A stretch of 64,000 nucleotides of DNA from Pseudomonas viridiflava. Lineage in GTDB: Bacteria; Pseudomonadota; Gammaproteobacteria; Pseudomonadales; Pseudomonadaceae. The stretch's first letter is position 1. Every line of letters starts with the position of its first letter. This document shows positions 34,176 through 42,750 of the stretch, piece by piece. The stretch is taken from contig NZ_UUIS01000093.1 in the NCBI RefSeq assembly GCF_900589395.1, positions 1 to 64,000 of the forward strand, written 5' to 3'. The notes below the pieces were generated by a model. That model did no database searches, was not told the DNA's origin, and was given only the letters and a program-made list of their open reading frames with translations. The position numbers and the translations under genes were made by a program.

Positions 34176-34472
34176 ATGCTTTATATCTTCTGTCCTCACT
34201 GTGGCGAACTGCGCAGCGAAGAGGAATTCCACGCCGCCGGACAAGCGCACATTCCGCGCCCGCTGGACCCCGGCGCCTGCTCCGACAAGGAGTGGGGGGA
34301 GTACATGTTTTTCCGTGACAACCCGCGTGGCATCCACCACGAACTGTGGGACCACGCCGCCGGCTGCCGGCAGTATTTCAACGTCACCCGCAACACCGTG
34401 ACCTACGAAATTCTCGAAACCTATCCGATTGGCGCCAAGCCGCAGTTCACGGCCGAGGGAGACAAGGTATGA
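34176..34472 (+). CDS. soxD: Sarcosine oxidase delta subunit
   Basis: 98 residues, a small zinc-binding subunit. CPHCGELRSEEEFH near the N-terminus (C6, C9) together with the later histidines and AAGCRQYFNV provide the metal ligands known for this subunit. It begins 16 bp after soxB and its stop overlaps the soxA start (ATGA). It contributes to the channel between active sites and to complex stability. Confidence 0.95.
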   Translation: MLYIFCPHCGELRSEEEFHAAGQAHIPRPLDPGACSDKEWGEYMFFRDNPRGIHHELWDHAAGCRQYFNVTRNTVTYEILETYPIGAKPQFTAEGDKV

Positions 34473-37400
34473 GCCAGAGCAATCGACTGCCCAACGGTGG
34501 CCGTATCGACCGGAGCAAGGTGCTGCACTTCACCTTCAACGGTCAGACCTACCAGGGTTTTGCCGGTGACTCGCTGGCCTCGGCCCTGCTGGCCAACGGC
34601 GTGGACGTGATCGGCCGCAGCTTCAAGTACTCGCGTCCCCGCGGCATCTTTGCCGCCGGTGCCGAAGAGCCCAATGCCGTGCTGCAACTGGGCGCCACCG
34701 AAGCCACCCAGATCCCCAACGTGCGGGCCACGCAACAGGCGCTGTACGCAGGTCTTGTCGCCGCCAGCACCAACGGCTGGCCGAACGTCAACAACGACAT
34801 GATGGGCATCCTGGGTAAGGTCGGCGGCAAACTGATGCCGCCGGGCTTCTACTACAAGACGTTCATGTACCCCCAGTCGTTCTGGATGACGTACGAGAAG
34901 TACATCCGTAAAGCCGCCGGCCTTGGCCGGTCGCCGCTGGAAAACGACCCGGATCGCTACGACAACTACAACCAGCACTGCGACGTGCTGGTGGTCGGTG
35001 CAGGTCCCGCCGGTCTGGCGGCTGCCCTGGCCGCCGGGCGCAGCGGTGCCCGGGTGATCCTGGCCGATGAACAGGAAGAGTTCGGCGGCAGCCTGCTCGA
35101 CACCCGTGAAAGCCTGGACGGCAAGCCGGCCACTGAGTGGGTTGCCAGTGTCGTCGCCGAACTGGCGGGCCTGGACAATGTGATCCTGTTGCCACGCGCC
35201 ACCGTCAACGGCTACCACGACCACAACTTCCTGACCATTCACGAGCGCCTCACCGATCACCTCGGTGACCGTGCGCCGATCGGCCAGGTGCGTCATCGCG
35301 TGCACCGTGTGCGCGCCGGCCGTGTGGTCCTGGCCACCGGCACCCACGAGCGTCCGCTGGTCTACGCCAACAACGACGTGCCCGGCAACATGCTGGCCGG
35401 CGCGGTGTCGACCTATGTACGCCGCTATGGCGTTTCGCCCGGCAAGAAACTGGTCCTGAGCACCAACAACGACCACGCCTACCGCGTGGCCCTGGACTGG
35501 CTCGACGCCGGCCTGCAAGTGGTGGCCATTGCCGATGCGCGGCACAACCCGCGTGGTTCGCTGGTCGAGGAAGCCCGGGCCAAGGGCCTGCGCATCCTGA
35601 CGTCGAGCGCGGTGATCGAAGCCCGTGGCACCAAGCGCGTGACCGGTGCCCGCGTCGCGGCTATCGACCTGAAATCCATGAAAGTCACCAGTCCCGGCGA
35701 GTGGCTCGATGCCGACCTGATCGCCAGCTCCGGCGGCTATAGCCCGGTGGTCCACCTGGCTTCGCACCTGGGCGGCAAGCCGATCTGGCGTGAAGACATC
35801 CTGGGCTTCGTGCCCGGCGAGGCCCCGCAGAAACGCGTGTGCGTTGGTGGCATCAACGGCGTCTACAGCCTGGGCGACGCCCTGGCCGACGGCTTCGAAG
35901 GCGGCGTGCGCGCGGCCAGTGAAACCGGCTTCAAGGCGGTCGAAGGCGTACTGCCCAAAGCCGTCAATCGCACGGAAGAACCGACCGTGGCGCTGTTCCA
36001 GGTGCCGCACGAGAAGGGCACGGCACGGGCACCCAAGCAGTTCGTCGACCTGCAGAACGACGTGACCGCCGCCGCCATCGAGCTGGCAACCCGCGAAGGC
36101 TTCGAGTCGGTCGAGCACGTCAAGCGCTATACCGCGCTGGGCTTCGGCACCGATCAGGGCAAGCTGGGCAACGTCAACGGCCTGGCCATCGCCGCCCGTT
36201 CGCTGAACGTGACCATCCCCGAGATGGGCACCACCATGTTCCGTCCCAACTACACGCCGGTGACCTTCGGCGCGGTCGCCGGCCGGCACTGTGGGCACAT
36301 CTTCGAGCCGGTCCGCTTCACCGCGCTGCATGCCTGGCATGTGCGCAATGGCGCCGAGTTCGAAGACGTCGGCCAGTGGAAGCGTCCGTGGTACTTCCCC
36401 AAGAACGGTGAAGACATGCACGCCGCCGTGGCCCGCGAATGCAAGGCCGTGCGCGACAGCGTCGGCCTGCTCGACGCCTCGACCCTGGGCAAGATCGACA
36501 TCCAGGGCCCGGATTCGCGCGAGTTCCTCAACCGCATCTACACCAACGCCTGGACCAAGCTGGACGTGGGCAAGGCGCGCTACGGCCTGATGTGCAAGGA
36601 AGACGGCATGGTCTTCGACGACGGCGTGACCGCCTGCGTCGCCGACAACCACTTCGTGATGACCACCACCACCGGCGGCGCGGCCCGCGTGCTGCAATGG
36701 CTGGAGCTGTACCACCAGACCGAATGGCCGGAGCTGAAGGTGTACTTCACCTCGGTCACCGACCACTGGGCGACCATGACCCTGTCGGGCCCCAACAGCC
36801 GCAAGCTGCTGGCCGAGATCAGCGACATTGACCTGGACCGTGAAGCCTTTCCGTTCATGAACTGGAAAGAAGGCCAGGTCGGCGGCGTGCCGGCGCGGGT
36901 GTTCCGCATCTCGTTCACCGGCGAGCTGTCCTACGAGGTCAACGTCCAGGCCGACTACGCCATGGGTGTGCTGGAGAAGATTGCCGAAGCCGGCAAGAAG
37001 TACAACCTGACCCCGTACGGCACCGAGACCATGCACGTGCTGCGCGCCGAGAAGGGCTTCATCATCGTCGGCCAGGACACTGATGCCTCGATGACTCCGG
37101 ACGACCTGAACATGGGCTGGTGCGTGGGCCGGACCAAGCCGTTCCCGTGGATCGGCTGGCGCGGCATGAACCGTGAAGACTGCGTGCGCGAGCAGCGCAA
37201 GCAACTGGTCGGCCTCAAGCCGGTCGATCCCAAGCGCTGGCTGCCGGAAGGCGCGCAACTGGTGTTCGATCCGAACCAGACCATCCCGATGAAAATGGTC
37301 GGTCACGTGACCTCCAGCTATGCGCACAACTCGCTGGGCTATTCGTTTGCCCTGGCCGTGGTCAAGGGCGGTCTCAACCGCATGGGCGAGAAGGTCTATG

Positions 37401-37489
37401 CACCGCTGGCCGATGGCAGCGTGATCGAGGCCGAGATCGTGTCTTCGGTGTTCTTCGATCCGAAGAACGAGCGCCAGAACGTGGAATGA
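34469..37489 (+). CDS. soxA: Sarcosine oxidase alpha subunit
   Basis: 1006 residues, the normal size. The N-terminal 2Fe-2S-like fold (FTFNGQTYQGFAGDSLASALL) lacks cluster cysteines, as is usual here. A NAD-binding Rossmann domain follows with DVLVVGAGPAGLAAALAAGRSGARV. The C-terminal half, from about residue 600, is an aminomethyltransferase-type folate domain (VRDSVGLLDASTLGKIDIQG). It receives the C1 unit from SoxB and forms 5,10-methylene-THF. The start overlaps the soxD stop by four bases. Confidence 0.97.
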   Translation: MSQSNRLPNGGRIDRSKVLHFTFNGQTYQGFAGDSLASALLANGVDVIGRSFKYSRPRGIFAAGAEEPNAVLQLGATEATQIPNVRATQQALYAGLVAASTNGWPNVNNDMMGILGKVGGKLMPPGFYYKTFMYPQSFWMTYEKYIRKAAGLGRSPLENDPDRYDNYNQHCDVLVVGAGPAGLAAALAAGRSGARVILADEQEEFGGSLLDTRESLDGKPATEWVASVVAELAGLDNVILLPRATVNGYHDHNFLTIHERLTDHLGDRAPIGQVRHRVHRVRAGRVVLATGTHERPLVYANNDVPGNMLAGAVSTYVRRYGVSPGKKLVLSTNNDHAYRVALDWLDAGLQVVAIADARHNPRGSLVEEARAKGLRILTSSAVIEARGTKRVTGARVAAIDLKSMKVTSPGEWLDADLIASSGGYSPVVHLASHLGGKPIWREDILGFVPGEAPQKRVCVGGINGVYSLGDALADGFEGGVRAASETGFKAVEGVLPKAVNRTEEPTVALFQVPHEKGTARAPKQFVDLQNDVTAAAIELATREGFESVEHVKRYTALGFGTDQGKLGNVNGLAIAARSLNVTIPEMGTTMFRPNYTPVTFGAVAGRHCGHIFEPVRFTALHAWHVRNGAEFEDVGQWKRPWYFPKNGEDMHAAVARECKAVRDSVGLLDASTLGKIDIQGPDSREFLNRIYTNAWTKLDVGKARYGLMCKEDGMVFDDGVTACVADNHFVMTTTTGGAARVLQWLELYHQTEWPELKVYFTSVTDHWATMTLSGPNSRKLLAEISDIDLDREAFPFMNWKEGQVGGVPARVFRISFTGELSYEVNVQADYAMGVLEKIAEAGKKYNLTPYGTETMHVLRAEKGFIIVGQDTDASMTPDDLNMGWCVGRTKPFPWIGWRGMNREDCVREQRKQLVGLKPVDPKRWLPEGAQLVFDPNQTIPMKMVGHVTSSYAHNSLGYSFALAVVKGGLNRMGEKVYAPLADGSVIEAEIVSSVFFDPKNERQNVE

Positions 37490-37519
37490 GCCGATGGCCA
37501 CGGGGCGTGAAGGAGGGGA

Positions 37520-37543
37520 GTGGGACCGGCTTGAGCCGGGAAG
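37520..37543. repeat. Lone REP arm between soxA and soxG
   Basis: GTGGGACCGGCTTGAGCCGGGA resembles one arm of the element at 24933. It has lost its partner and lies in the 147-bp soxA-soxG gap. Nothing else was recognised in that gap. Confidence 0.6.
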
Positions 37544-37636
37544 CAGACACCCTCTTTCATGCACCTCGCCGCTGAATCGGATCGTCGCCCGGCCTGTTGC
37601 GGCGGGCACTACAACACAATTGATTACAGGTGCGTC

Positions 37637-38269
37637 ATGACTACAGTCAACGTATACCAGCAACGTCCCGCCACCGGCGCCAAGGCCGAGTCGCCGCTGT
37701 TTCATGCCGGCTTCGACAAGCTGGTGGGCAAGGGCCACACCCACCCGGGCGTAATGCTGCGCGAGAAAAAACTCCTGGGTCACCTGACCCTGCGTGGCGA
37801 CGGCCATGACCCGGCCTTCGCCGCCGGCGTGCACAAGGCCCTGGGCCTCGAGCTGCCAGGCGCCCTGGGCCTGGTGATCGACGGCGAGCGTTCGCTGCAA
37901 TGGCTGGGCCCGGATGAATGGGTGCTGATCGTGCCGACCGGCGAAGAACTCGACGCCGAACTGAAACTGCGCGAAGCGCTGGACGGGCTGCACATCGCCA
38001 TCGTCAACGTCAGCGGCGGCTGGTCGGTGCTGGAACTGAGCGGTCCACACGTGCGCGATGTACTGCAAAAATCCACCAGCTACGACGTGCACCCCAACAA
38101 CTTCCCGGTCGGCAAGGCCGTGGGCACGGTGTTCGCCAAGTCGCAACTGGTGATCCGCCGCACCGGCGAAGACACCTGGGAACTGCTGGTACGCCGCAGT
38201 TTCTCCGACTACTGGTGGCTGTGGTTGCAGGATGCAACGGCTGAATATGGTCTGGGCGTAAAAGCCTGA
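37637..38269 (+). CDS. soxG: Sarcosine oxidase gamma subunit
   Basis: 210 residues. It shows the gamma-subunit fold related to aminomethyltransferases: LGHLTLRGDGHDPAFAAGVHKALG, LQWLGPDEWVLIV, and VELSGPHVRDVLQK-like VLELSGPHVRDVLQKSTSYD. It completes the SoxABDG complex. Unlike the tightly coupled upstream genes it is 147 bp after soxA, with a solitary REP arm between them. The start at 37637 gives the family N-terminus MTTVNVYQQRPATGAKAESPL. Confidence 0.95.
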   Translation: MTTVNVYQQRPATGAKAESPLFHAGFDKLVGKGHTHPGVMLREKKLLGHLTLRGDGHDPAFAAGVHKALGLELPGALGLVIDGERSLQWLGPDEWVLIVPTGEELDAELKLREALDGLHIAIVNVSGGWSVLELSGPHVRDVLQKSTSYDVHPNNFPVGKAVGTVFAKSQLVIRRTGEDTWELLVRRSFSDYWWLWLQDATAEYGLGVKA

Positions 38270-38288
38270 TCCGGCCTTGAACTCGACC

Positions 38289-38510
38289 GGGGGGGGGGGG
38301 TAGGAGCGCGCTTGCCCGCGACCGGCTGCGTCAGCAGCCGTAAATTTGCGGCGTTTCGCAGATTTTGAAGACGTTCACAGTCGTAAATTTGCGGCGTTTC
38401 GCAGATTTTGAAGACGTTCACAGTCGTAAATTTGTGGCGCTTCGCAGATTTTGCGAGCGCTTCGCACTCGGTCGCGGGCAAGACGGATGGCCGCCCCCGC
38501 GCTCCTACAG
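38289..38510. repeat. G12 tract plus GTAGGAGCGCGCT repeat with three internal modules
   Basis: A run of twelve G (38289-38300) abuts the left arm (TAGGAGCGCGCTTGCCCG). Three copies of the roughly 43-bp module (CAGTCGTAAATTTGCGGCG and onward) follow. The right arm is interrupted after GCGGGCAAG by a short insert (ACGGATGGCCGCCCC) before GCGCTCCTAC. It fills the 274-bp gap between soxG and purU. No gene lies in it. Confidence 0.92.
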
Positions 38511-38543
38511 CGGTTGTACCGCTCTGAACCAGGGAAATGATTT

Positions 38544-39401
38544 ATGAGCCGCGCCCCCGATACATGGATTCTGACCGCCGATTGCCCCAGCGTGCTGGGC
38601 ACGGTGGATGCGGTGACCCGCTATCTGTTCGAGCAGGGCTGCTATGTCACCGAGCACCATTCGTTCGATGACCGCTTGTCCGGCCGCTTTTTCATCCGGG
38701 TCGAGTTTCGCCAGCCCAATGACTTCGACGAGGCCGGCTTTCGGGCGGGTCTGGCCGAGCGCGGGGCCGGCTTTGGCATGGTCTTCGAGCTGACCGCGCC
38801 GGCCTATCGGCCCAAGGTGGTGATCATGGTCTCCAAGGCCGATCACTGCCTCAACGACTTGTTGTACCGCCAGCGCATCAACCAGCTCTCGATGGACGTG
38901 GTCGCGGTGGTGTCCAACCATCCCGACCTTGAGCCGCTGGCCGCCTGGCATTCGATTCCCTACCACTGTTTCCCGCTGGACCCCAACGACAAGCCGGGCC
39001 AGGAAGCGAAGGTGTGGCAGGTGATCGAAGACTCCGGTGCGGAACTGGTGATCCTTGCCCGCTACATGCAGGTGCTGTCGCCGGACCTGTGCCGCAAGCT
39101 CGACGGCAAGGCCATCAACATCCACCACTCGCTGTTGCCCGGCTTCAAGGGCGCCAAGCCGTATCACCAGGCCTACAACAAGGGCGTGAAGATGGTCGGT
39201 GCCACCGCGCACTACATCAATAACGACCTGGACGAAGGCCCGATCATCGCCCAGGGCGTCGAGGTGGTCGACCACGCGCATTACCCCGAAGACCTGATTG
39301 CCAAGGGCCGTGACATCGAGTGCCTGACCCTGGCGCGTGCCATCGGCTATCACATCGAGCGGCGTGTGTTCCTCAACGCCAACCGCACTGTCGTGCTCTG
39401 A
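38544..39401 (+). CDS. purU: Formyltetrahydrofolate deformylase
   Basis: 285 residues. An N-terminal ACT domain (about 1-85, TWILTADCPSVLGTVDAVTRYLF) precedes a formyltransferase-type catalytic domain with the conserved NIHHSLLPGFKGAKPY and GATAHYINNDLDEGPII. Hydrolyses 10-formyl-THF to formate and THF, which frees THF when demethylation floods the folate pool. Its place between sox and fdhA fits that role. The start at 38544 has an AGGGAA site. Confidence 0.95.
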   Translation: MSRAPDTWILTADCPSVLGTVDAVTRYLFEQGCYVTEHHSFDDRLSGRFFIRVEFRQPNDFDEAGFRAGLAERGAGFGMVFELTAPAYRPKVVIMVSKADHCLNDLLYRQRINQLSMDVVAVVSNHPDLEPLAAWHSIPYHCFPLDPNDKPGQEAKVWQVIEDSGAELVILARYMQVLSPDLCRKLDGKAINIHHSLLPGFKGAKPYHQAYNKGVKMVGATAHYINNDLDEGPIIAQGVEVVDHAHYPEDLIAKGRDIECLTLARAIGYHIERRVFLNANRTVVL

Positions 39402-39521
39402 TTCACGTCGACGTTTCGCCGCGCTGCCGCCCGGTTGAAGCGTCGATGTTGCTTTCTCGCGCATTCGCCGCGCATTTTCTCCATCAGCCACTATTCTCAA
39501 TTTCCGCTGCCTGCTGCACGC

Positions 39522-39555
39522 AAAACACGACAAATCTGCACCGTTGTCGTTTTTG
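39522..39555. promoter_or_regulatory. Inverted ACGACAA/TTGTCGT repeat upstream of fdhA
   Basis: ACGACAA (39527-39533) and TTGTCGT (39544-39550) face each other across 10 bp, with A/T runs outside both arms. TGTCGTTTTTG (39545-39555) is identical to 11780-11790 before the dipeptidase gene. Confidence 0.45.
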
Positions 39556-39619
39556 GAATAGCTGAGGGCGGTGTGGCTGAAAATTCCCGGCTCGATTCAG
39601 CGCATTCTTGGCAGCAAGC

Positions 39620-39634
39620 GACACGCGACGTGTC
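39620..39634. promoter_or_regulatory. Palindrome GACACG-CGA-CGTGTC upstream of fdhA
   Basis: Perfect 6-bp arms with a 3-bp centre, 98 bp before the fdhA start. The rest of the 330-bp purU-fdhA gap holds nothing else recognisable. The binding protein is unknown. Confidence 0.4.
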
Positions 39635-39731
39635 ACATGCTCGACGACGGGCCAATGCCTGGCCGTATTCGCCATCGAGTCTGTACTGCGTCGTGCTCCC
39701 TCGTTAAAAACAACGAATAGAGGTGACATGC

Positions 39732-40931
39732 ATGTCTGGAAATCGCGGTGTGGTGTATCTCGGCGCTGGCAAGGTCGAAGTACAGAAAATCGACTACCCG
39801 AAAATGCAGGACCCCCGTGGCCGCAAGATCGAGCACGGCGTGATCCTGCGCGTGGTCTCGACCAACATCTGTGGCTCCGACCAGCACATGGTCCGTGGTC
39901 GTACCACCGCCCAGGTCGGCCTGGTGCTGGGCCATGAGATCACCGGTGAAGTGATCGAGAAGGGCACCGGCGTCGAAAACCTGCAGATCGGCGACCTGGT
40001 GTCGGTGCCGTTCAACGTGGCCTGCGGCCTGTGCCGTTCGTGCAAGGAGCAGCACACCGGCGTGTGCCTGACCGTCAACCCGGCGCGTCCCGGTGGGGCC
40101 TATGGTTATGTCGACATGGGTGACTGGGTCGGTGGCCAGGCCGAGTACGTGCTGGTGCCGTACGCCGATTTCAACCTGCTGAAACTGCCGGACCGCGACC
40201 GCGCAATGGAGAAGATCCGCGACCTGACCTGCCTGTCCGACATCCTGCCGACCGGCTACCACGGTGCCGTCACCGCCGGTGTCGGCCCAGGCAGCACCGT
40301 GTATGTTGCCGGTGCCGGTCCTGTCGGCCTGGCCGCCGCTGCCTCGGCCCGCCTGCTGGGCGCGGCCGTGGTCATCGTCGGTGACGTCAACCCGGTGCGC
40401 CTGGCCCACGCCAAGGCCCAGGGTTTCGAGATCGCCGACCTGTCCACCGACACCCCGCTGCACGAACAGATCGCCGCGTTGCTGGGCGAGCCGGAAGTCG
40501 ACTGCGCGGTCGATGCCGTGGGCTTCGAAGCCCGTGGCCACGGTCATGCCGGTGCCAAGGCCGAAGCGCCGGCTACTGTGCTCAACTCGCTGATGGGCGT
40601 GGTGCGCGTGGCCGGCAAGATCGGTATTCCCGGCCTGTACGTGACCGACGATCCAGGTGCGGTAGACGCTGCGGCCAAGCAGGGCGCCCTGAGCATCCGC
40701 TTCGGCCTGGGCTGGGCCAAGTCGCACAGCTTCCACACCGGCCAGACCCCGGTGATGAAGTACAACCGCCAGTTGATGCAGGCGATCATGTGGGACCGCA
40801 TCAACATCGCCGACGTGGTAGGCGTGCAGGTGATCAGCCTGGACCAGGCCCCGGCCGGTTACGGCGAGTTCGACGCCGGCGTACCCAAGAAATTCGTGAT
40901 TGACCCGCACCGGCTGTTCAGCGCGGCGTAA
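39732..40931 (+). CDS. fdhA: Glutathione-independent formaldehyde dehydrogenase
   Basis: 399 residues, zinc-dependent medium-chain dehydrogenase that oxidises formaldehyde to formate with tightly bound NAD. It begins MSGNRGVVYLGAGKVEVQKI, nearly the same as the well-studied P. putida enzyme. The catalytic zinc site is in NICGSDQHM and GHEITGEV, and the structural zinc cysteines are in CGLCRSCKEQHTGVC. The NAD motif is VYVAGAGPVGLAAAASARLLGA. It detoxifies formaldehyde from GbcAB, DgcAB and Sox reactions. The start at 39732 is preferred to ATG 39723/39729 by family alignment. Confidence 0.97.
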   Translation: MSGNRGVVYLGAGKVEVQKIDYPKMQDPRGRKIEHGVILRVVSTNICGSDQHMVRGRTTAQVGLVLGHEITGEVIEKGTGVENLQIGDLVSVPFNVACGLCRSCKEQHTGVCLTVNPARPGGAYGYVDMGDWVGGQAEYVLVPYADFNLLKLPDRDRAMEKIRDLTCLSDILPTGYHGAVTAGVGPGSTVYVAGAGPVGLAAAASARLLGAAVVIVGDVNPVRLAHAKAQGFEIADLSTDTPLHEQIAALLGEPEVDCAVDAVGFEARGHGHAGAKAEAPATVLNSLMGVVRVAGKIGIPGLYVTDDPGAVDAAAKQGALSIRFGLGWAKSHSFHTGQTPVMKYNRQLMQAIMWDRINIADVVGVQVISLDQAPAGYGEFDAGVPKKFVIDPHRLFSAA

Positions 40932-41010
40932 CAGCGATCTTCGCGGCGCAAGCCGCGATTTTCAAACATAAAACCACTACTGATTGATTGGACTTGAAAT
41001 TCGCCCTCTG

Positions 41011-41120
41011 GTAGGAGCGCGCTCTGCCCGCGACCGAGTGCGCAGCGCTCGCAAAATTTCGGAAACGCTGAAAATTTACGACTGCTAACGCAGCCGGTCG
41101 CGGGCAGAGCGCGCTCCTAC
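41011..41120. repeat. GTAGGAGCGCGCT palindromic repeat between fdhA and acyltransferase
   Basis: Left arm GTAGGAGCGCGCTCTGCCCG and right arm CGGGCAGAGCGCGCTCCTAC are perfect complements. It lies between convergent genes and may help end both transcripts. Confidence 0.93.
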
Positions 41121-41132
41121 GGCAGGAGCGGC

Positions 41133-42020
41133 TCAGCCGCGCACCCTGCGCAGTTCGTGAATGCGCGCATCCTTTTCGATCCACAGCTGGTTCACCCAGT
41201 CCTGCACCCTGGCCCGGAACACCGGGTCATTCTCGTAATCGCCCTGCCACAATCCGGCGTCCAGCTCGCGCGTGCGGATATCGATGATCACCCTGGGTAC
41301 CCGCCCGCACAATAAATCCCAGAACCCCGGAATCCGCGAGTCGGGGTACACCACCGTTACGTCCAGGATCGCATCGAGTTGCTCGCCCATCGCCGCCAGC
41401 ACAAAGGCCACGCCGCCGGCCTTGGGCTTGAGCAGGTGATCATAGGGCGACTGCTGGGCTTTGTGCTTGGCCTTTGTGAAGCGCGTGCCTTCCAGGTAAT
41501 TGACGATGGTCACCGGCTGGCGCTTGAACAGCTCGCAGGCCGCCTTGGTGATTTCCAGGTCCTGGCCCTTGAGCTGGGGGTTTTTGGCCAGAAACGCCTT
41601 GGTGTAGCGTTTCATGAACGGATAATCCAGCGCCCACCAGGCCAGGCCCAGGAACGGCACCCAGATCAGTTCCTTTTTCAGGAAGAACTTGAAGAACGGC
41701 GTGCGCCGGTTGAAGGTCTGGATCAGCGCCGGGATGTCCACCCATGACTGATGGTTGCCGATCACCAGGTACGAGGTGTCGCGGCGCAGGTGGGCATCGC
41801 CGAGGATTTCCCATCGGGTGGGCAAGGTGGCTGCAAAGATCCACTTATTGATCTCGGCCCAGGTTTCGGCGATCCACATCACTGCCGCCGAGCAGTGATC
41901 ACGCATCTCACCCTGGAAGATCAGCTTGAGCAGGGCAAAGACCAGCAACGGGCCGATCAGCACCAGGGTGTTGGTCAGCAACAACAGGGTAACGAAACAC
42001 CCGGTGAGCACGCGGCGCAT
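41133..42020 (-). CDS. PlsC-type acyltransferase, YihG-like
   Basis: 295 residues. A hydrophobic N-terminus (about 5-35) anchors it in the inner membrane. The acyltransferase signature NHQSWVD (H90, D95) and the later NYLEGTRFTKAKH are intact. It resembles YihG, a 1-acylglycerol-3-phosphate acyltransferase that shapes phospholipid acyl composition, and is distinct from the housekeeping PlsC. The start at 42020 has an AGAGATTG leader. Acyl preference cannot be read from the sequence. Confidence 0.88.
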   Translation of the reverse strand: MRRVLTGCFVTLLLLTNTLVLIGPLLVFALLKLIFQGEMRDHCSAAVMWIAETWAEINKWIFAATLPTRWEILGDAHLRRDTSYLVIGNHQSWVDIPALIQTFNRRTPFFKFFLKKELIWVPFLGLAWWALDYPFMKRYTKAFLAKNPQLKGQDLEITKAACELFKRQPVTIVNYLEGTRFTKAKHKAQQSPYDHLLKPKAGGVAFVLAAMGEQLDAILDVTVVYPDSRIPGFWDLLCGRVPRVIIDIRTRELDAGLWQGDYENDPVFRARVQDWVNQLWIEKDARIHELRRVRG

Positions 42021-42190
42021 AACAATCTCTGTCAGTCAGTGGTGGGCACATGATAGATAGCCTGACCGGACGCGCCAATGAAACAGGTGCTTACAGATGT
42101 TTCGCAAAGCCCTGTTCGCGAACCAAGTGCCGTTACGCTGTCTAAAACCGGGCGCCAATCGGGCGCCGAGTCGTGTAAGGAGTCCATTGC

Positions 42191-42694
42191 GTGAAGACTG
42201 CCCTGATGCTGTTGTCCCTGCTGGCATTGCCAGCCCTGGCTGCCGAGCCGACCTTGTACGGTCGTTATGAAAACATCAAGGTTCCCGAAGTGGGCGAGAC
42301 CTTCAAGGCCAAGATGGACACCGGGGCGGTGACGGCCTCGTTGTCGGCCAGGGATATCGAGCTGTTCAAGCGTGACGGCGAACAATGGGTACGCTTCCGC
42401 CTGGCCGCCGAGGGCAGCAGCGACAAGGTGTTCGAACACAAGCTGGCGCGCATCAGCAAGATCAAGGGCCGCGCCGACGAAGACGATGAAGACGAGGGCG
42501 GCGTCGAGGCCGCCACCCGTCCGGTCATCGCGTTGCAGCTGTGCCTGGGCAAGGAGCAACGCACGGTGGAGGTGAACCTGGTCGATCGCAGCCACTTCAA
42601 CTACCCGCTGCTGATCGGCGCCAAGGCCCTGCGCGAGTTCAACGCAGCCGTGAACCCGGCACGGCGCTACACTGCCGACAAACCCGATTGCTGA
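42191..42694 (+). CDS. Retropepsin-like (RimK-associated, DUF785) protease, exported
   Basis: 167 residues starting with GTG; the ribosome-binding site AAGGAG lies 8 bp before. A signal peptide (MKTALMLLSLLALPALA) is followed by the aspartic-protease-type motif KMDTGAVTASLSA (D43). The acidic insert DEDDEDEGG is followed by a second strand pair ending NYPLLIGAKALREFNAAVNP. The family is annotated as ATP-dependent zinc protease but has a retropepsin fold; exported members are uncharacterised. It lies 56 bp upstream of creB on the same strand and may be co-transcribed. Confidence 0.82.
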   Translation: MKTALMLLSLLALPALAAEPTLYGRYENIKVPEVGETFKAKMDTGAVTASLSARDIELFKRDGEQWVRFRLAAEGSSDKVFEHKLARISKIKGRADEDDEDEGGVEAATRPVIALQLCLGKEQRTVEVNLVDRSHFNYPLLIGAKALREFNAAVNPARRYTADKPDC

Positions 42695-42750
42695 TTGACG
42701 AATGATGGCCAATCGCGCACCTTGCGCCATCGCTCACGGGCCTGGATGCC

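Noticed and set aside
34421..38146. A 1241-codon antisense frame across soxA and soxG
   Set aside because: It is a shadow of genuine sox genes, with low-complexity His/Gln/Val-rich translation and no recognisable domain.
39435..39707. A 90-codon frame in the purU-fdhA gap
   Set aside because: It contains the putative operator palindromes, lacks a ribosome-binding site and matches no family.
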